Assembly (NCBI GenBank): GCA_030248295.1
Contig: JASANH010001160.1
Coordinates: 62,001 to 126,000 of the forward strand
DNA length: 64,000 bases
Source of the DNA: Mesodorylaimus sp. YZB2_4
Lineage: Eukaryota > Nematoda > Enoplea > Dorylaimida > Dorylaimidae
Direction of reading: 5' to 3'
In this document: positions 45,473-56,794 of the stretch, piece by piece
How positions within the stretch are numbered: the stretch's first letter is position 1
Layout of the letters: every line of letters begins with the position of its first letter
The notes under the pieces: model-generated
Told to the model about the DNA's origin: nothing
What the model saw: the letters and a program-made list of their open reading frames with translations, nothing else
The model's database searches: none
Position numbers and translations under genes: made by a program

Positions 45473-45880
45473 AGGGAAACGAAAAAGATAGACCAGTGAT
45501 ACGAATCCCATATCCATTTCTTAGATTTCTCTTCCTTCAGCACTACTGGATGTCGTGACCCATACTATATATACTGTAGGCTAAGCAAGTCGCAGTCCTC
45601 TTTGTCGCGACTACGCGCCTAACTCGCCGTTTCTTTTTAACATGTTGTACTGTATCATGGTGGTGAGACGCTCCAATATGATCGGTAGTGTTCCGAATTA
45701 TTTTATCATTGTGTGCACCTTTAGATTGTCATGATATCGTCTTTTCGCACCTTATTTAAAGACAAAATGTGTTTCTTGATTGGCATCTAGTGTCTTCATT
45801 GTTTTGATCGCTGGGACGCGAGCACACGACCACAGTCATGGCTGAATTCCATGCGGACTGGGGAGATGAGCCTGGATTCC
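45473..45880. other. Intergenic, nothing supported
   Basis: Only two TACTGTA heptamers (45572, 45647). No gene. Confidence 0.3.
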
Positions 45881-46072
45881 GGGGTCGTGGCCTAGCAGGT
45901 AGCTCTCACGCTCTCACGCTCTCACGCCTCTCACGCTGGGTGCGCCTTACAGGGGAGCGTTCGACACTCGCCTCGGTGCAAGATGATTGTCAACTATGTG
46001 TTCCTTAGCCCTCGAGTGCGATTCTTGGTGCTTGGGTTTAAATAAAGTACTATGGCATATGACATGACATGG
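45881..46072 (+). mobile_element. SINE-like element, family 2
   Basis: Head GGGGTCGTGGCC, then an expanded CTCTCACG tandem (45901-45937), GCTGGGTGCGCC, a B-box-like GTTCGACACTCGCC, CCCTCGAGTGCG, CTTGGTGCTTGG and a tail with ATGACATGACATGG. The block order is the same as in the minus-strand copy at 19832-20012. Confidence 0.75.
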
Positions 46073-48958
46073 ATTGAGCTTTTGTCTAGGTCACATAGAG
46101 TATATTCGATTGATGGATGTAAGGGCGATCGCTTCACACTTTACGCTGCTTATCACGATAAGAAAACAAAAATTTTAACCCACCCCGACAAACGCTGAAC
46201 GGGCTGTCGAACACCTCAAGTCCTGGTCATTGATCGCATCAGCGCCAATGTTATATTCAAACTTGTCTGGAGGGAAGGCCAGCGTCTTAATTAATCTTAT
46301 TCGCGCGTTCACATTGCGGGCCCACGACCTTGAGGTCAGCGGTGATTACCATGAGCACACACAGAATAGGACAGTAATGGTGACCCAGCAGTTCAGTCCC
46401 ATTTGTGCAATCGAGACATATGCTGGCTCGTCAGCACAGACTACGGCATCATTTTAGCCCTGTGACACCCAATTAATCTTCATTTCTCAGACATATTAAT
46501 AATCAAGAGGATCAGCGAGTTTTAATCGCGTCTCACCTGAGCAAGGGCTCTGAAACCTGAACCTATTCCTACTCGAACAGCCGTCATTGATCATCCCTTG
46601 AGTATGATTAGACTAGTGCACCAGCCAGTCTTTTTTTTTGTTTTTGTCAAGCGGCATACATTTGAGTATGGAATTTTCAAAAATGAACGCAGCCTGATGC
46701 GAAGAAAATGTAGTTTTTGTTTCTAAGGGCATTTTGTTGGCTTGAAGCTCCCTCTGATTGGTCTCTAATCCCTGCCGGTAAAGTTTATTTGTTCACTTGC
46801 TCTCTTCCTATTCAATCAAAGACGTTTTATCCGTGCGCCTGATGATCGAAGGCACCTTGAATCGAGAATAGAAAAGAGCCAGAGCGAAAACCTGCAAATT
46901 AAGAGTACTGTAGGCTCAAAGCTAGACTGTCGGGAAGGACTGTGGGCCATATCGTTACTAAGGCTATATTAAAAGTGGCAGGATTCTTTCGTGCAATGAT
47001 TTGATTTTGTCAAGGTAAGATGAATTGGGAAAAATATTTAATGCAGCGCTATCCATATTTTGACTAACCAGGGAAATTAGATTGCTACTTTGCCATTATT
47101 ATAAAGCCAGAGACGTCCTTACGGTTGATGGTACGATTTCAATCCTTTAGTGACACTCAACCTGCCCTGATTCCCAGGTCGATAGGATTTTTATTTTCGA
47201 AAACATCCTATATATAATTTCAGATGGCAGCCCGCGTGAACTTATAAACTCCGTAGACCGTGTAGGGGGTCGGGGTTTGGTGCTTTAGAACCGCCCATGC
47301 TCTGAAATCGTCAGCCTAGCGAATTCGATTCAAACATGCTTCATTCACCAGGGACGTCAACGAGCATTCTATATACAGTATGGCACGTCAGGCATGTGGG
47401 GATGTCCCATGGTCACGGGGTCATTTTAACTGTTATGAATAGTAGATGGTGCACCGATCTGTAAGAGACCAAAGAGTCTAGTTCTAACAAAATATGCAGG
47501 AATAGGCCCCAAAGACTGCTGGAATAACATTTATTGTAGGATCTGACAATGAGACTCATTGCAGTATGTGAAGCCTCGACTCGACTAATGACCCAACTCT
47601 ATTTAGTTCTTGACAAGTGCGCTCAGTAAAAGTGTTCTGAGAACTCATAATGCAACCCACATTCATCAATATCTGGCATGGTGCAAGACAGAAATTAGGT
47701 ACCTACCATGTTATGAATTTGTTGGCTCCTCACAAACAAGCCCAAAGTTGGGGAAAATATGGGATATACGGGATATAAGCCCTCACTCATATCTAGCTCC
47801 CTATTTTCAGCGCCATTTCCCAAGACGTGAAGAAAATTATTTCTGTTGTTTGGATTCAAAGACTTGTTGCTTGTTGCTCGTTCAGAGGGTAATTTTTACC
47901 AAAATTCCCATCCGGAGGACAAGGTAAAATTTCTCTGGAATCTTTGGTTTCCGATGCAGATTGAATTGACTGGGCCCCCACATTCGCCAAAATAGCACTG
48001 AAGCGCGTCGAAGTTTTTTGTCTTCCGCCCCTGGCTTCGTGCCTTGTATAGCTGGTTAGAGTCACTGCCATGCTTTGATATCCTAAATTTCCCAAACGAT
48101 GATATCCTAAATTTCCCAAAAAAATTTCCCCACTGAATAACGAGCGTAAATATGCAAGTTCAAAGACCAGAAGACAAAACACTTAAAAAATTTCATCAGT
48201 AAAAATGGGTTTGAACTTTGTCAAAGAAGGAGTTGCGACTTCATAAGGATTCTAAATTCCAGGGACAATAGAGTTTAAAAACTTTGATTGAACACGAGCT
48301 TATTAGCAACGGATATCAATTTATGACGTCACTGTATTGTGCGTGTTGAGTGGCGAAAATCGAAGTCAACTTATGGCAAAATCTTGAAATAGCCGGGTAC
48401 GCAGGTAATTGGTGATATAATTTAAAACTGAACCAATTTGAACCAATTAAGCCAATGAGCAACTGAGAGTCTTTCACAGCAGCCTTCATGCCAGGAAACT
48501 ATATCCAGGGCGACCCTGGCCTCTTGCCACCTGCACTATTGGTAGACGGCGAATCATCATCACTGAAGCCACTTCTAGCGGGGCTTCTAAAGCATACAGT
48601 ATAGGTACCAATCGTGCCTATCGGGTTCACATTTCTCTAGAGGAAGCGACCACATCCAGCGGTCTCTGAGGAGTTGGATTTACTGAATCCGCTATTACTG
48701 TGCCGCCAGGCGAGCTGAGTTTTGTTACGTGACAGTTTCTATGAGCTGGCTCTACCATTTTGCAACCAGCGCGACAGTCATTTTTATCTTCTGACCAAAA
48801 TTTGCATTGCCTCTCTTTGCCTCTGCTATCCCCACAAATTATCTTTACATGCACGGCAGGTTTGTATGGTGTATGTAAAGACTTTCTCTGATCGTGAGGC
48901 TGCGTTTCTTCGTTATACAGATCTCATCGTCAGTTCTCTCACCCGCATCACCTTCGCT
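46073..48958. other. Intergenic, nothing supported
   Basis: A direct repeat of about 20 bases (GATATCCTAAATTTCCCAAA) occurs twice at 48077-48119. Open frames at 46230, 47610 and 47856 show no recognisable domain. Confidence 0.3.
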
Positions 48959-50089
48959 ATGGACAACGCATCTAACAGCAGCTCAACTTGCCTCGTGTCA
49001 CCAGCTTATGCTCAAGCCAATAAAGACGCCTATTTTTTCGTTTTCTTCATCCTGACACCCATTTACTTTGTCATCGCATTCACCGGCCATGTCTCGTGCT
49101 TGATCGGCTTCGTCCGACGAGCCAAGACCGAACCAGCCTACGCCTATCAGATTTACGTAACTGCAGCAAAAACATTAGAGATCGTGTGTTTTACAATTTT
49201 TGTCGTTTCCTATAAATGGTTTTCGGGGATCGAGAATCCAGGCTCGCTATGGTACGAGAAGAACTACGCGCTCATGTGGTACGCCGCCCACGCCTCAACC
49301 CCCATTTCAAACTCGTGCATCAGCACTTCCCTCTTTCTGGCCGTTGCCATGGCTGCCGACCGACTGTTCGCCATGTGGAAGCCGTTCATCTACAGGAATC
49401 TCAATGCCAGGAGATACCACATCCTAACCGTGTCATTATGCTTTCTCCTGGGCTGGACCACCAGCATCTTCGACTGGTTTCGTTACAAGCTGGTGTGGAC
49501 GGGTGACATCTACAAGGCCCAAGTCAACGCAGCTTATGTAGGCGGCCCCTTGAGCATAACGCTGGCCAATATTCGGAACGTACTGAGAGCGGGGGCTGTG
49601 CTGGCTCTGGTCATCTGCAACGTTGTGCTGATCAGACTTTTCAGTAAACACGCCAAAGTTAGCCCAATGTCCAGATCACAACCGTCAGGTCTCACGATTA
49701 GTGCGGCGAGTTATATTGAGGGAGGAGTGGAAAAGAGACAGGCGAAAAGGAAATCTTCAGAGAGGAATTTATTGATTATTGTTGTTGCACAATCGATTTT
49801 GACGGCAATCACGATATTTCTGTTCGTAACCTACTATATTCTTTCTTATGCCACTCCTGCATTCATATTCTGCTCTGGCGTCATGTTCGCTTCTGTCATG
49901 GATGGCATGTTGGAAATGTCGGATATGACCATTTTCGCAGTTGTGGTCATAGTCGACAAGAAAATCAGGGTGGCCATATTAGAAACTGTCTTTTCAAACA
50001 GGATGGATTTAGCGAAAAAAATTAAAGGAAAGCCGGTTCAGGATACAGCGGTGCCGAGTAAGAAAATTGCGTTGCCTCGAGTGAATTAA
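48959..50089 (+). CDS. Rhodopsin-like seven-transmembrane receptor, intronless
   Basis: From ATG 48959 the frame encodes 376 residues. The N terminus is short and glycosylatable (NAS, NSS). Seven hydrophobic segments are clear, beginning with FFILTPIYFVIAFTGHVSCL. The third ends AMAADRLFAMWKPF, a DRL in place of DRY. The sixth is NLLIIVVAQSILTAITIFLF. The seventh lacks NPxxY. The third inner loop is basic (KRQAKRKSSER). An AATAAA lies at 50207-50212. The frame is open upstream to 48722, but ATG 48959 is preferred because it gives a compact receptor N terminus. It resembles the peptide-receptor branch of class A in general layout. The ligand is unknown and no orthologue is claimed. Confidence 0.75.
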   Translation: MDNASNSSSTCLVSPAYAQANKDAYFFVFFILTPIYFVIAFTGHVSCLIGFVRRAKTEPAYAYQIYVTAAKTLEIVCFTIFVVSYKWFSGIENPGSLWYEKNYALMWYAAHASTPISNSCISTSLFLAVAMAADRLFAMWKPFIYRNLNARRYHILTVSLCFLLGWTTSIFDWFRYKLVWTGDIYKAQVNAAYVGGPLSITLANIRNVLRAGAVLALVICNVVLIRLFSKHAKVSPMSRSQPSGLTISAASYIEGGVEKRQAKRKSSERNLLIIVVAQSILTAITIFLFVTYYILSYATPAFIFCSGVMFASVMDGMLEMSDMTIFAVVVIVDKKIRVAILETVFSNRMDLAKKIKGKPVQDTAVPSKKIALPRVN

Positions 50090-50529
50090 CTGACGATGAG
50101 AGCGACCAAATGCATGTTGGTTTCTTAGGGCTATGCTGAAGCAGTGGGTAGCATTTTGCACCTGTGCATGTGTTCAACCATTTGTGTGTAAATAGCTTCA
50201 TGAACTAATAAATTTTTATAATTCCGTGGAGTTTTCGCCGCTCTAAACGTGGCTGGTAAAGTAGAGATTGGGGCGACTTTTAGACACGTTGCAGCAATTC
50301 CTCAACTTACTCTCACTCGTCAACAGCACAATGTGTAGTGACATTTGTGGCGATAACTTGGCTCGATTCCCGATTTCGTACATCAGCTCCTCTTTCCTGA
50401 TCTTCACAAACGCAACCGCGTCTACTGTATGTACAGTTTATGCGAAAATCGAAGGGATGGCGAGAAAGAGAAGAGACAGGCCGAAATGCATTTCCGTGTA
50501 TGCGTTTTACAGGATTCAATCTTTTTGTC
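50090..50529. other. 3' UTR and intergenic
   Basis: The poly(A) signal of the receptor is at 50207-50212. Nothing else is supported. Confidence 0.35.
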
Positions 50530-50893
50530 TACATATAGCTAGCAGTCGAACCTTATAAGCAAGGTGTACTAGCGTTCCCCCTGCGTGTCTCCATTGTGAG
50601 CACCCCCACGCTAGGGCATCCTGAGCTGGACATCGACTTCCTCGGACAATGGCGGGTGGGCTTTGAACCCTGTCGGTGTTCGACAGCCGAGACTGTCTAC
50701 ACGTTTGGCTTCTGTCTCTTCAGTCGGAGCACCTCATGGCAGGCCGTGTTCCTCACCCACTGCATGGCGTGCAAGGTCAGCGAGGGTTTATGGTTCGCAA
50801 ACCGACCTCCGTCACTAGGGATTGAACCCTGGACGAGCCAACCGCACGCTACCAAGCAACACGGGTTGACGAATGCCGAGCCGCTGTACCTGT
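50530..50893 (-). mobile_element. SINE-like element, family 1, near full length
   Basis: The minus-strand copy shares with 26630-27017 and 39397-39852 the CATTCGTCAACCCGTGTTGC region, the CAAACCTCGCTGACCTTGCA order, the CGAACACCGACAGGGTTCAA region and CCATTGTCCGAGGAAGTCG. The very 5' end is degraded. Confidence 0.8.
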
Positions 50894-52813
50894 ACCTGTG
50901 CGAGTTCTAAAAAGTCGTATCGAGCTGACCGTATGAATGTTATCAACGAAAGGCAGTGTCTTTTTTTTCTTGGATGTCATTTGTTCTCGATATGGTCGGA
51001 TTTTCTCCCTTGGGTTACAGCCACAGAGGGGATTGAAGCCAAGTACAGTAGTTAGGCTATGACCAGGGTTGGAAAGGATCAGAGCATCCAGAGCGTCATG
51101 GCAGAGGATGGAGTATGCACAGTACATATGTATATTTGTACCTGTACCTTTGTTGTATCTGTACATTTGTGTACACATGTACAGATATTGAGATGTTGTA
51201 GCCAAATAACGAACGAGACACCTCTGCCGGTACGGTATATTGTGACGAAACAAGGATGCCAGACGAGCCCTATGACTGCGGGCCGTGTCCATAGGTTAAC
51301 TGTTGCTACGCTGATCAAAGACCGAAGACAGGTATGTACTGTACATACTGTACCCTGTGCGGGGGTGTCGCGTTTGCTCGCACTCGAGCGATTGTCATTG
51401 TTTTACGGTATTTGATTTTTTGATTTCTATGTTCATAGGTGCTTTCTGCAGAAAGTTTTAGTTGCGCATACTTTCCAGACTTCTTTTTTGCATCAAATTC
51501 TTGCTGTTTTCTAAATCCAGAAAGCCATGATGACTTGTGGGCGGTCTTTTGAGCCCGCTCGATTTAAGTTCACAGCCGGAATGATTGGCCATGCTATCGT
51601 TAGATATTTGCAACTTTAATGAAATTCCTCGACTTCTCGCGACTGCAAAATGTACAGCAGAAGAAAAGTTCTCATTTTCAATTTGTTCTATTGAGCATTT
51701 TCTTGTATGCCACATACGGAGGAGGCTTGATGCCGTATCAGTTTTTTCCTCGGACTCCTCTTATCGTTAGTGGTTGAAAGACCTCTGGGCAATGCATATT
51801 TGCTGCTTGTGAAATCGATGGGCATGTACTCAAGTTTCTCAGGGACCACCTTGGCCGAAATTCTGGCATACGGAGTTTTGATAAGCCGTGGTTTTCTGTA
51901 CGCCTCCAACAGACTTCTTAGAAACCAGTAATAAGCACAACATCAATTTCACAATCAGTCCAGTCACATGGACATATATTTCCACCGCAGCGTATTCATA
52001 TTTTAGGCTAGCACATTTTTTAAAAATGCTTCACAATGTAAAAATACCTAAACGACTCGGGCACCCTTGAAATTTTCCTGCGAAGAGTTCCCACTCAAGG
52101 GCAGCCTTTGAACTATAGAAAGTAAATCCTGGCAGCACCTGTTATTGTCAAAGCTGACCGAAGTCGAGGTGCCCAATTCTATTCCAACCGATATCACTAC
52201 TTTTTTCGTGGATTGCCTACTCTCTTTGCGACGCTGTGACAATTTTTCAATGTTATTAAACTAGTAAGATTTCTGTCATGCACCTGTGCGTGCTAAGCAA
52301 TCCTGATGATCTCAAACTCGTAAATTCTCGTTTATTTTCATCCTGCCCTATTGTGTCGGCAGAAAAAATGGAGTACATAATTTTTTTATGATCGCCATTA
52401 ACACACAAATCCAGTTGCGTTCAAGTCCCGTTATCCTCATTGGCCATGCACAATGTGAAGATGGGCGAAGTTTCTAAATAGGCCCTTGCTGACAAACACG
52501 CATTTAAACTTACAGTTCATGTACGCATTGACTCGCCCACGACAGCCTTTTATGTCGTACTTTGCGAATCGTTTCTTATCGAGTCGTTCGAGAAACCGGC
52601 CACAAGTCCGTGGGCCAACCACCACCTAGTCTGTTTCCTTTTTCAGGACATTTACGACTGGTGCAAGAAATTCTTTCTATCTCTCTCTCTCTCCATGTGA
52701 CTACCCCGCCTAAACGCCTCTGCATAACTCATCCGCATCGTACCGCTTCCATTTTTGTCTCCTGTTTACTGCGTGAAGACGTATCCACTAGACCTTGTGC
52801 ACCGCGTACAAAA
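50894..52813. other. Intergenic, nothing supported
   Basis: Bases 51110-51190 are a GTACA-rich microsatellite-like patch (repeated GTACATATG, TGTACCTGTACC, TGTACACATGTACA). Bases 51328-51350 hold two TACTGTA heptamers. A CT tract lies at 52678-52695. No gene recognised. Confidence 0.35.
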
Positions 52814-54436
52814 ATGAGATTATTATTATCGATTGTCATTTCTTGCCTGATTTGTTTCTCATCTGCCCAGATCAATAATAATACTGAAGAAGAACCGACC
52901 CCCTCCTGGGGCTGCTCGATCAATAATGGCTCGATCATAGTTCCAGTCAACACCACAGTCGCCGATGACACGTGGTGGTACCTGTGCACTGGCTCGTCGT
53001 GGCTAGCTCAAGGGTGTGTGGTCAATGGGCAGAGGTACAATGTGGGCGAAACGTTCTTCGGTTATTTGAACGAATTCTACGGACGATGCGAGGCTTTAGG
53101 GGGCAAATACATTCGGGCCACTGTCCTGGGCTGTATCGACGTGAATAACAACACAGTGGACCCTGGCCACACCTACATCGCCGATCCGTTGTTTTGGGCC
53201 AATTGCACTTCCGCCGAACAACAAGTGCACACACCTGATTTGGGAAACGTCACCCTGGACGTGAGTGTCTCGATCTCGTGCCCATTTTGCCTTGTTTTTT
53301 GAAGGTCCAAAATAGTAGACCAAAAACCTGTTGCCTAGAGAAAGGTATAAATGACCAACTGACAGATGCCCCCAACTCCAGCTGACCGAATGGTGCCGGC
53401 AGAAGCTCTGTTACAGACGGGGGGCATAGGGTCAGGGGCGTGCGGTGGCGGGCAAACCTGTTCGGATGTGTTCCGCCGACCGTTGACTGATAGAGTAGGA
53501 AGGTCGTTAACCTTCAGTGCGTAAGCTCCCGTTCACTTGCCGTTCACGATCAGTCTCTGACTCACGGAGACACCTCTGGCGATGAGGGGTGCCCGATAAA
53601 GACCTGCAGGCCCCACGTCTCACGTTGTTATAGATTATCGGCCGAAAGATCATTGGCTGCAATGATGGATCAGATGATGTTATTCCAGACGAAGGTACAT
53701 TCGTCCAAGTCAGCCACGACGGTCCGCTCTTGGCAGGTATACCCCGCACCATCTACCGGCAACCCGCCACAATAGTCTCTTCTCTAGGCATCGGCCTCGT
53801 CTGCAAAATCCAAGGCTCATTCCCGCAGGTTCAACCCCAAGTGTGCGTTGTGGCCAACAACAGCGACACAGACGAGGCTTATATTGGACTGGCCGATCAT
53901 TGCTTCGGCAAGTTGCACAAGTTCGTGTTCTACTGCACGATCACTGGAGAAGAGGACGCGGCAAACAGCACAGTCGTGTATGGCTGGGAGATCGGATGGA
54001 ACATTTCCACGGACAGTGTAAGTGACTAAGTGAACCATACGGGCCCATTCGACCTTACGGTTAGTCCTAGCAGGGCCAGTGGCGGGTAACTCATACCCAA
54101 CATAATCCTGGCGGACAACCTCTTCGCTATTATAATTCGCCAGTCTTCCCTTTTCGATTTCAGTTTCTTTCGACTCTAAAATCAGAGGGATTCCGCGACT
54201 GTATCGCCAACCCGAGTGAACCACCGCAGCAAGGAAATGTATCCGTGACCACTTTGCCCAGTGGCAGAAGGAAACGTGACAGCCGAGCCGTGGCAGTGGA
54301 TAAACTGGAGGATGATGGAGTGATTATACAGTCCAGAGAGAGACGTTCAATCACCTTCAATTCCAACGCCGAACTACTGGCTCACAGCAAATTTACTTTA
54401 TTGAATAAAAACGAGGGGATCACTTTGAAAGATTGA
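52814..54436 (+). CDS. Secreted glycoprotein with three C-x23-C modules and two furin-type sites
   Basis: Exons 52814..53260, 53634..54017 and 54164..54436 join in phase 0 to 367 residues. The signal peptide is MRLLLSIVISCLICFSSAQ. The next 100 residues hold three modules, each opened by Gly-Cys and each with exactly 23 residues to the next Cys: C34-C58, C68-C92 and C107-C131. Each carries aromatics just before the closing Cys (TWWYLC, EFYGRC, LFWANC). Several N-glycosylation sequons (NGS, NTT, NNT, NCT, NVT) support secretion. The last exon contains RRKR (about 312-315) and RERR (about 335-338), candidate furin sites. A poly(A) signal lies at 54658-54663. I recognise no named family. An extracellular-matrix or cuticle protein, or a pro-protein releasing a peptide, are both possible. 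Confidence 0.75.
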
Positions 54437-55277
54437 AACTGAACCTGACTCGTCGATGATAGACTTTTGTGCGTGCGTGCCATGTGTGCTGTTAGCTGTC
54501 ATATTTATGAAACATTGGTAAGGTGCTGTCTTGAGGAAACAACTTTTCATCATCGAAACTCGTTTTGCTTGGTTTTTAGGGTCCATTGTGAGGATCTGAC
54601 TTGGTGGATATTATGTATAGAGAGTGCATTCCAAACATGGTAGGTATGTGACTTACAAATAAAATAGCAACTGGTAGCTGGTTTATGATACAATCCCAAG
54701 ACATTCAAAGCAAAACGGTGGCTATTGTGGGCGGGACCAGTTTTAGTGCACATACTTTAGCATGTGGAAAGGAACTGTGTGCACTGGCTATCTTTCATTT
54801 CCCGTTTGACACTAATTTTTTCACACTCTTTCTTTCGTAAATTCTATCCATTTGCAGAACACATGCAGGTTCGACCTAGTTTTTCTAATGGCCTAGTTCC
54901 CGGAAGCGAGGTCAGTATGAGCTCAGAGATTTGTCTTGTACATCCTTCATGTGTGCACGACTGGTCCGAAATTTCAAAATCGTAAAAACATGACTTAACA
55001 TGTGTGATTGTCGTTCGCCTGGTTAAGTGAAAGCTAATGTAGGGGTACGTGTGTACTCCCTGAAGTACTGTACTTGCTCAGCACTGCATAGTGAGACTTA
55101 CCGACAATAAGAAGTGATTCAGTACCATGGCAGTAAGAGGGCAGACAGGCATCACCTTATAACGTTTTATTTGTTCTGCCCGCGGATAAGCTGACATCAT
55201 CGTGAACGCAAACTCCTCAATGAAACTGAAGTTCTGACTTTTTTCACTGCCGACAATAAACGGTTTTCTCAGAGTTC
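54437..55277. other. Intergenic between convergent genes
   Basis: Contains the poly(A) signals of the secreted glycoprotein (54658-54663, plus) and of the CAP gene (55166-55171, minus). Nothing else is supported. Confidence 0.4.
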
Positions 55278-56794
55278 CTAAGCTGCCGCTGAAACAAGAC
55301 AAGTTGAAAGAATTCTGCGAGAGGACTGATATGCACGCTGTGCACTCACCACACAGGCCTTCGGAATCAGCTGATTCCCCAGGGTAGGCACTGCTGCACT
55401 CGCTGCCCATCTCGCCAGAAATAAATGGTGGTGGCATGATGAGGGTCCCGTCTTCTTGAAATGTCTTCATATTCCCGCCAGGTCCATAGTTGCATGCCAA
55501 GTAGTACCAGCCATTGACGCCCGTGCAGTCGGCCACACCGCAACCGATTTCGGCCGAACTAGCCCACACCACCTGAGGACGATAAGCGTAGCTCTACGAT
55601 GTGCTTCTTGAGCAAGGCTGACTTACCTGAGTGTAGTGACCGCACACTTTGTTCGGTTGGCATGCCCAGGAGTTGAAATCATAGTTATTCCTTTCCGACA
55701 TCCAGCTAGTCACTGCTTTTTGAACGGGTGGCTTGGCGCTGTTTTTGTACAAGTTCTCTCCAACATAGCTAAAGCCAGGAATGCTCTTGCGCTCGGCCGA
55801 ACTAGAATGGCTAGCGCATCGTGATGCAACTTTTTCGGCGAAGGCTTGCAAGGTCGGATTCCATTTCTGGAAAGAATCTAGGTAGGTAGATCTGGCAGTC
55901 GAAACGATCTGAGAAAGCGACATTTTCTCTTGGTCAGGACTATATTTGAGAGGATACTCGAGGGGTGCTTCTCATTTCAACCTGGCGCAACTATCTCTTT
56001 ACAGTTTTGTTAACTGCCCACATTAGCAGCGCCCCGTGTAGACGGCCAGCTGTCGAACCTTCTACAGCAAGACCATGCGGAGACCGTCCACACGGCAGCT
56101 TCCTCCTCAGTCTCCACTTGGAGCATCACATGCGGGCATCCTGGTCTGGAAAAAGGCTTCCTTAGCAGACATTGGTAGGTGAACTCTGAACCGTGCCTGA
56201 GACTACTTATCTTCTCCTTTGGCTTTTGTAGTACTGTAGGTAGGTGTGTTTGGCCTGTGGAGACGGTTGTGTATGTGGTTGCCTTAACTGGCCGCCCTAT
56301 GCATGGAGCAGAGCAGTATGTGGTTGCCTTGACTGGCCGCCACATACAGTGTATCAGTTGCCTTCGTTGGCCGCTCGATACGCTAAACCAGGCGAGGCTG
56401 AAACCCGTCGGGGTGATGTCTCAGGTACCTACCGAACGACTAGGAGGCCTGAGACTACTCGCTCCCCGCGGTATCTTCTCCGATATAGGGCTATCCCGCC
56501 TATTACACATTTATCTCTCCAAACGCACCACCTCGATGGTACTTTATGAGACCCAAGTCCAAGACTGCCAGGGCACCCAGGCGCCCTGCCGAGCAGTACA
56601 CTAAACCCAACTGCCCCTCTTCCAGCACAACTTACGATTCTTTGCATGTTGGTGGCCGACTCAGCTTTGCGATTGTCGTTGTGGGCGTTGACGAGGGTTT
56701 CTTTCTCTTCTTCGCTCAGGGGGATCACTTGCTGAGCGTGGACGAAGCAGACGACCGCTGACAAGGCTATGCAAAAACGGATAATCAGGGCCAT
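55278..56794 (-). CDS. CAP/SCP-domain secreted protein (antigen 5/PR-1 family)
   Basis: Minus-strand exons 56636..56794, 55627..55908, 55350..55572 and 55278..55288 join in phases 0, 0, 1 to 224 residues. A signal peptide (MALIIRFCIALSAVVCFVHA) is followed by HNDNR, the GENLY motif, the joined motif GHYTQVVWASS and CNYGPGGN, the CAP signatures. His and Glu of the CAP cavity are present. The splice between HYTQ and VVW confirms exons 2 and 3. The last coding exon is 11 bases and adds only Ala-Ala-Ala and the stop; an AATAAA lies 107 bases beyond. CAP proteins are secreted, disulfide-bonded, and bind sterols or other ligands in some lineages. There is no C-terminal cysteine-rich extension. Intron 1 (55909-56635) contains a SINE fragment and a short tandem repeat. 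Confidence 0.92.
56044..56200 (-). mobile_element. SINE-like element, 3' fragment of family 1 (in CAP intron 1)
   Basis: The minus strand matches the 3' part of the copies at 26630 and 50530: the TCGAAC...ACGGCAGCTTCC block, TCTCCACTTGGAGCA, GCGGGCATCCTGG and GTGAACTCTGAACCG. No tRNA-like head is left. Confidence 0.55.
56271..56374 (+). repeat. Imperfect tandem repeat, about 40-46 bp unit, three copies
   Basis: The phrase GTATGTGGTTGCCTTAACTG with GCCGCC starts at 56271, recurs at 56317 with one change, and again in shorter form near 56351. It lies within intron 1 of the CAP gene. Confidence 0.7.

Noticed and set aside
54160-54366. Minus-strand frame over the last exon of the secreted glycoprotein
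   Set aside because: Antisense to a well-supported exon with matching phases.
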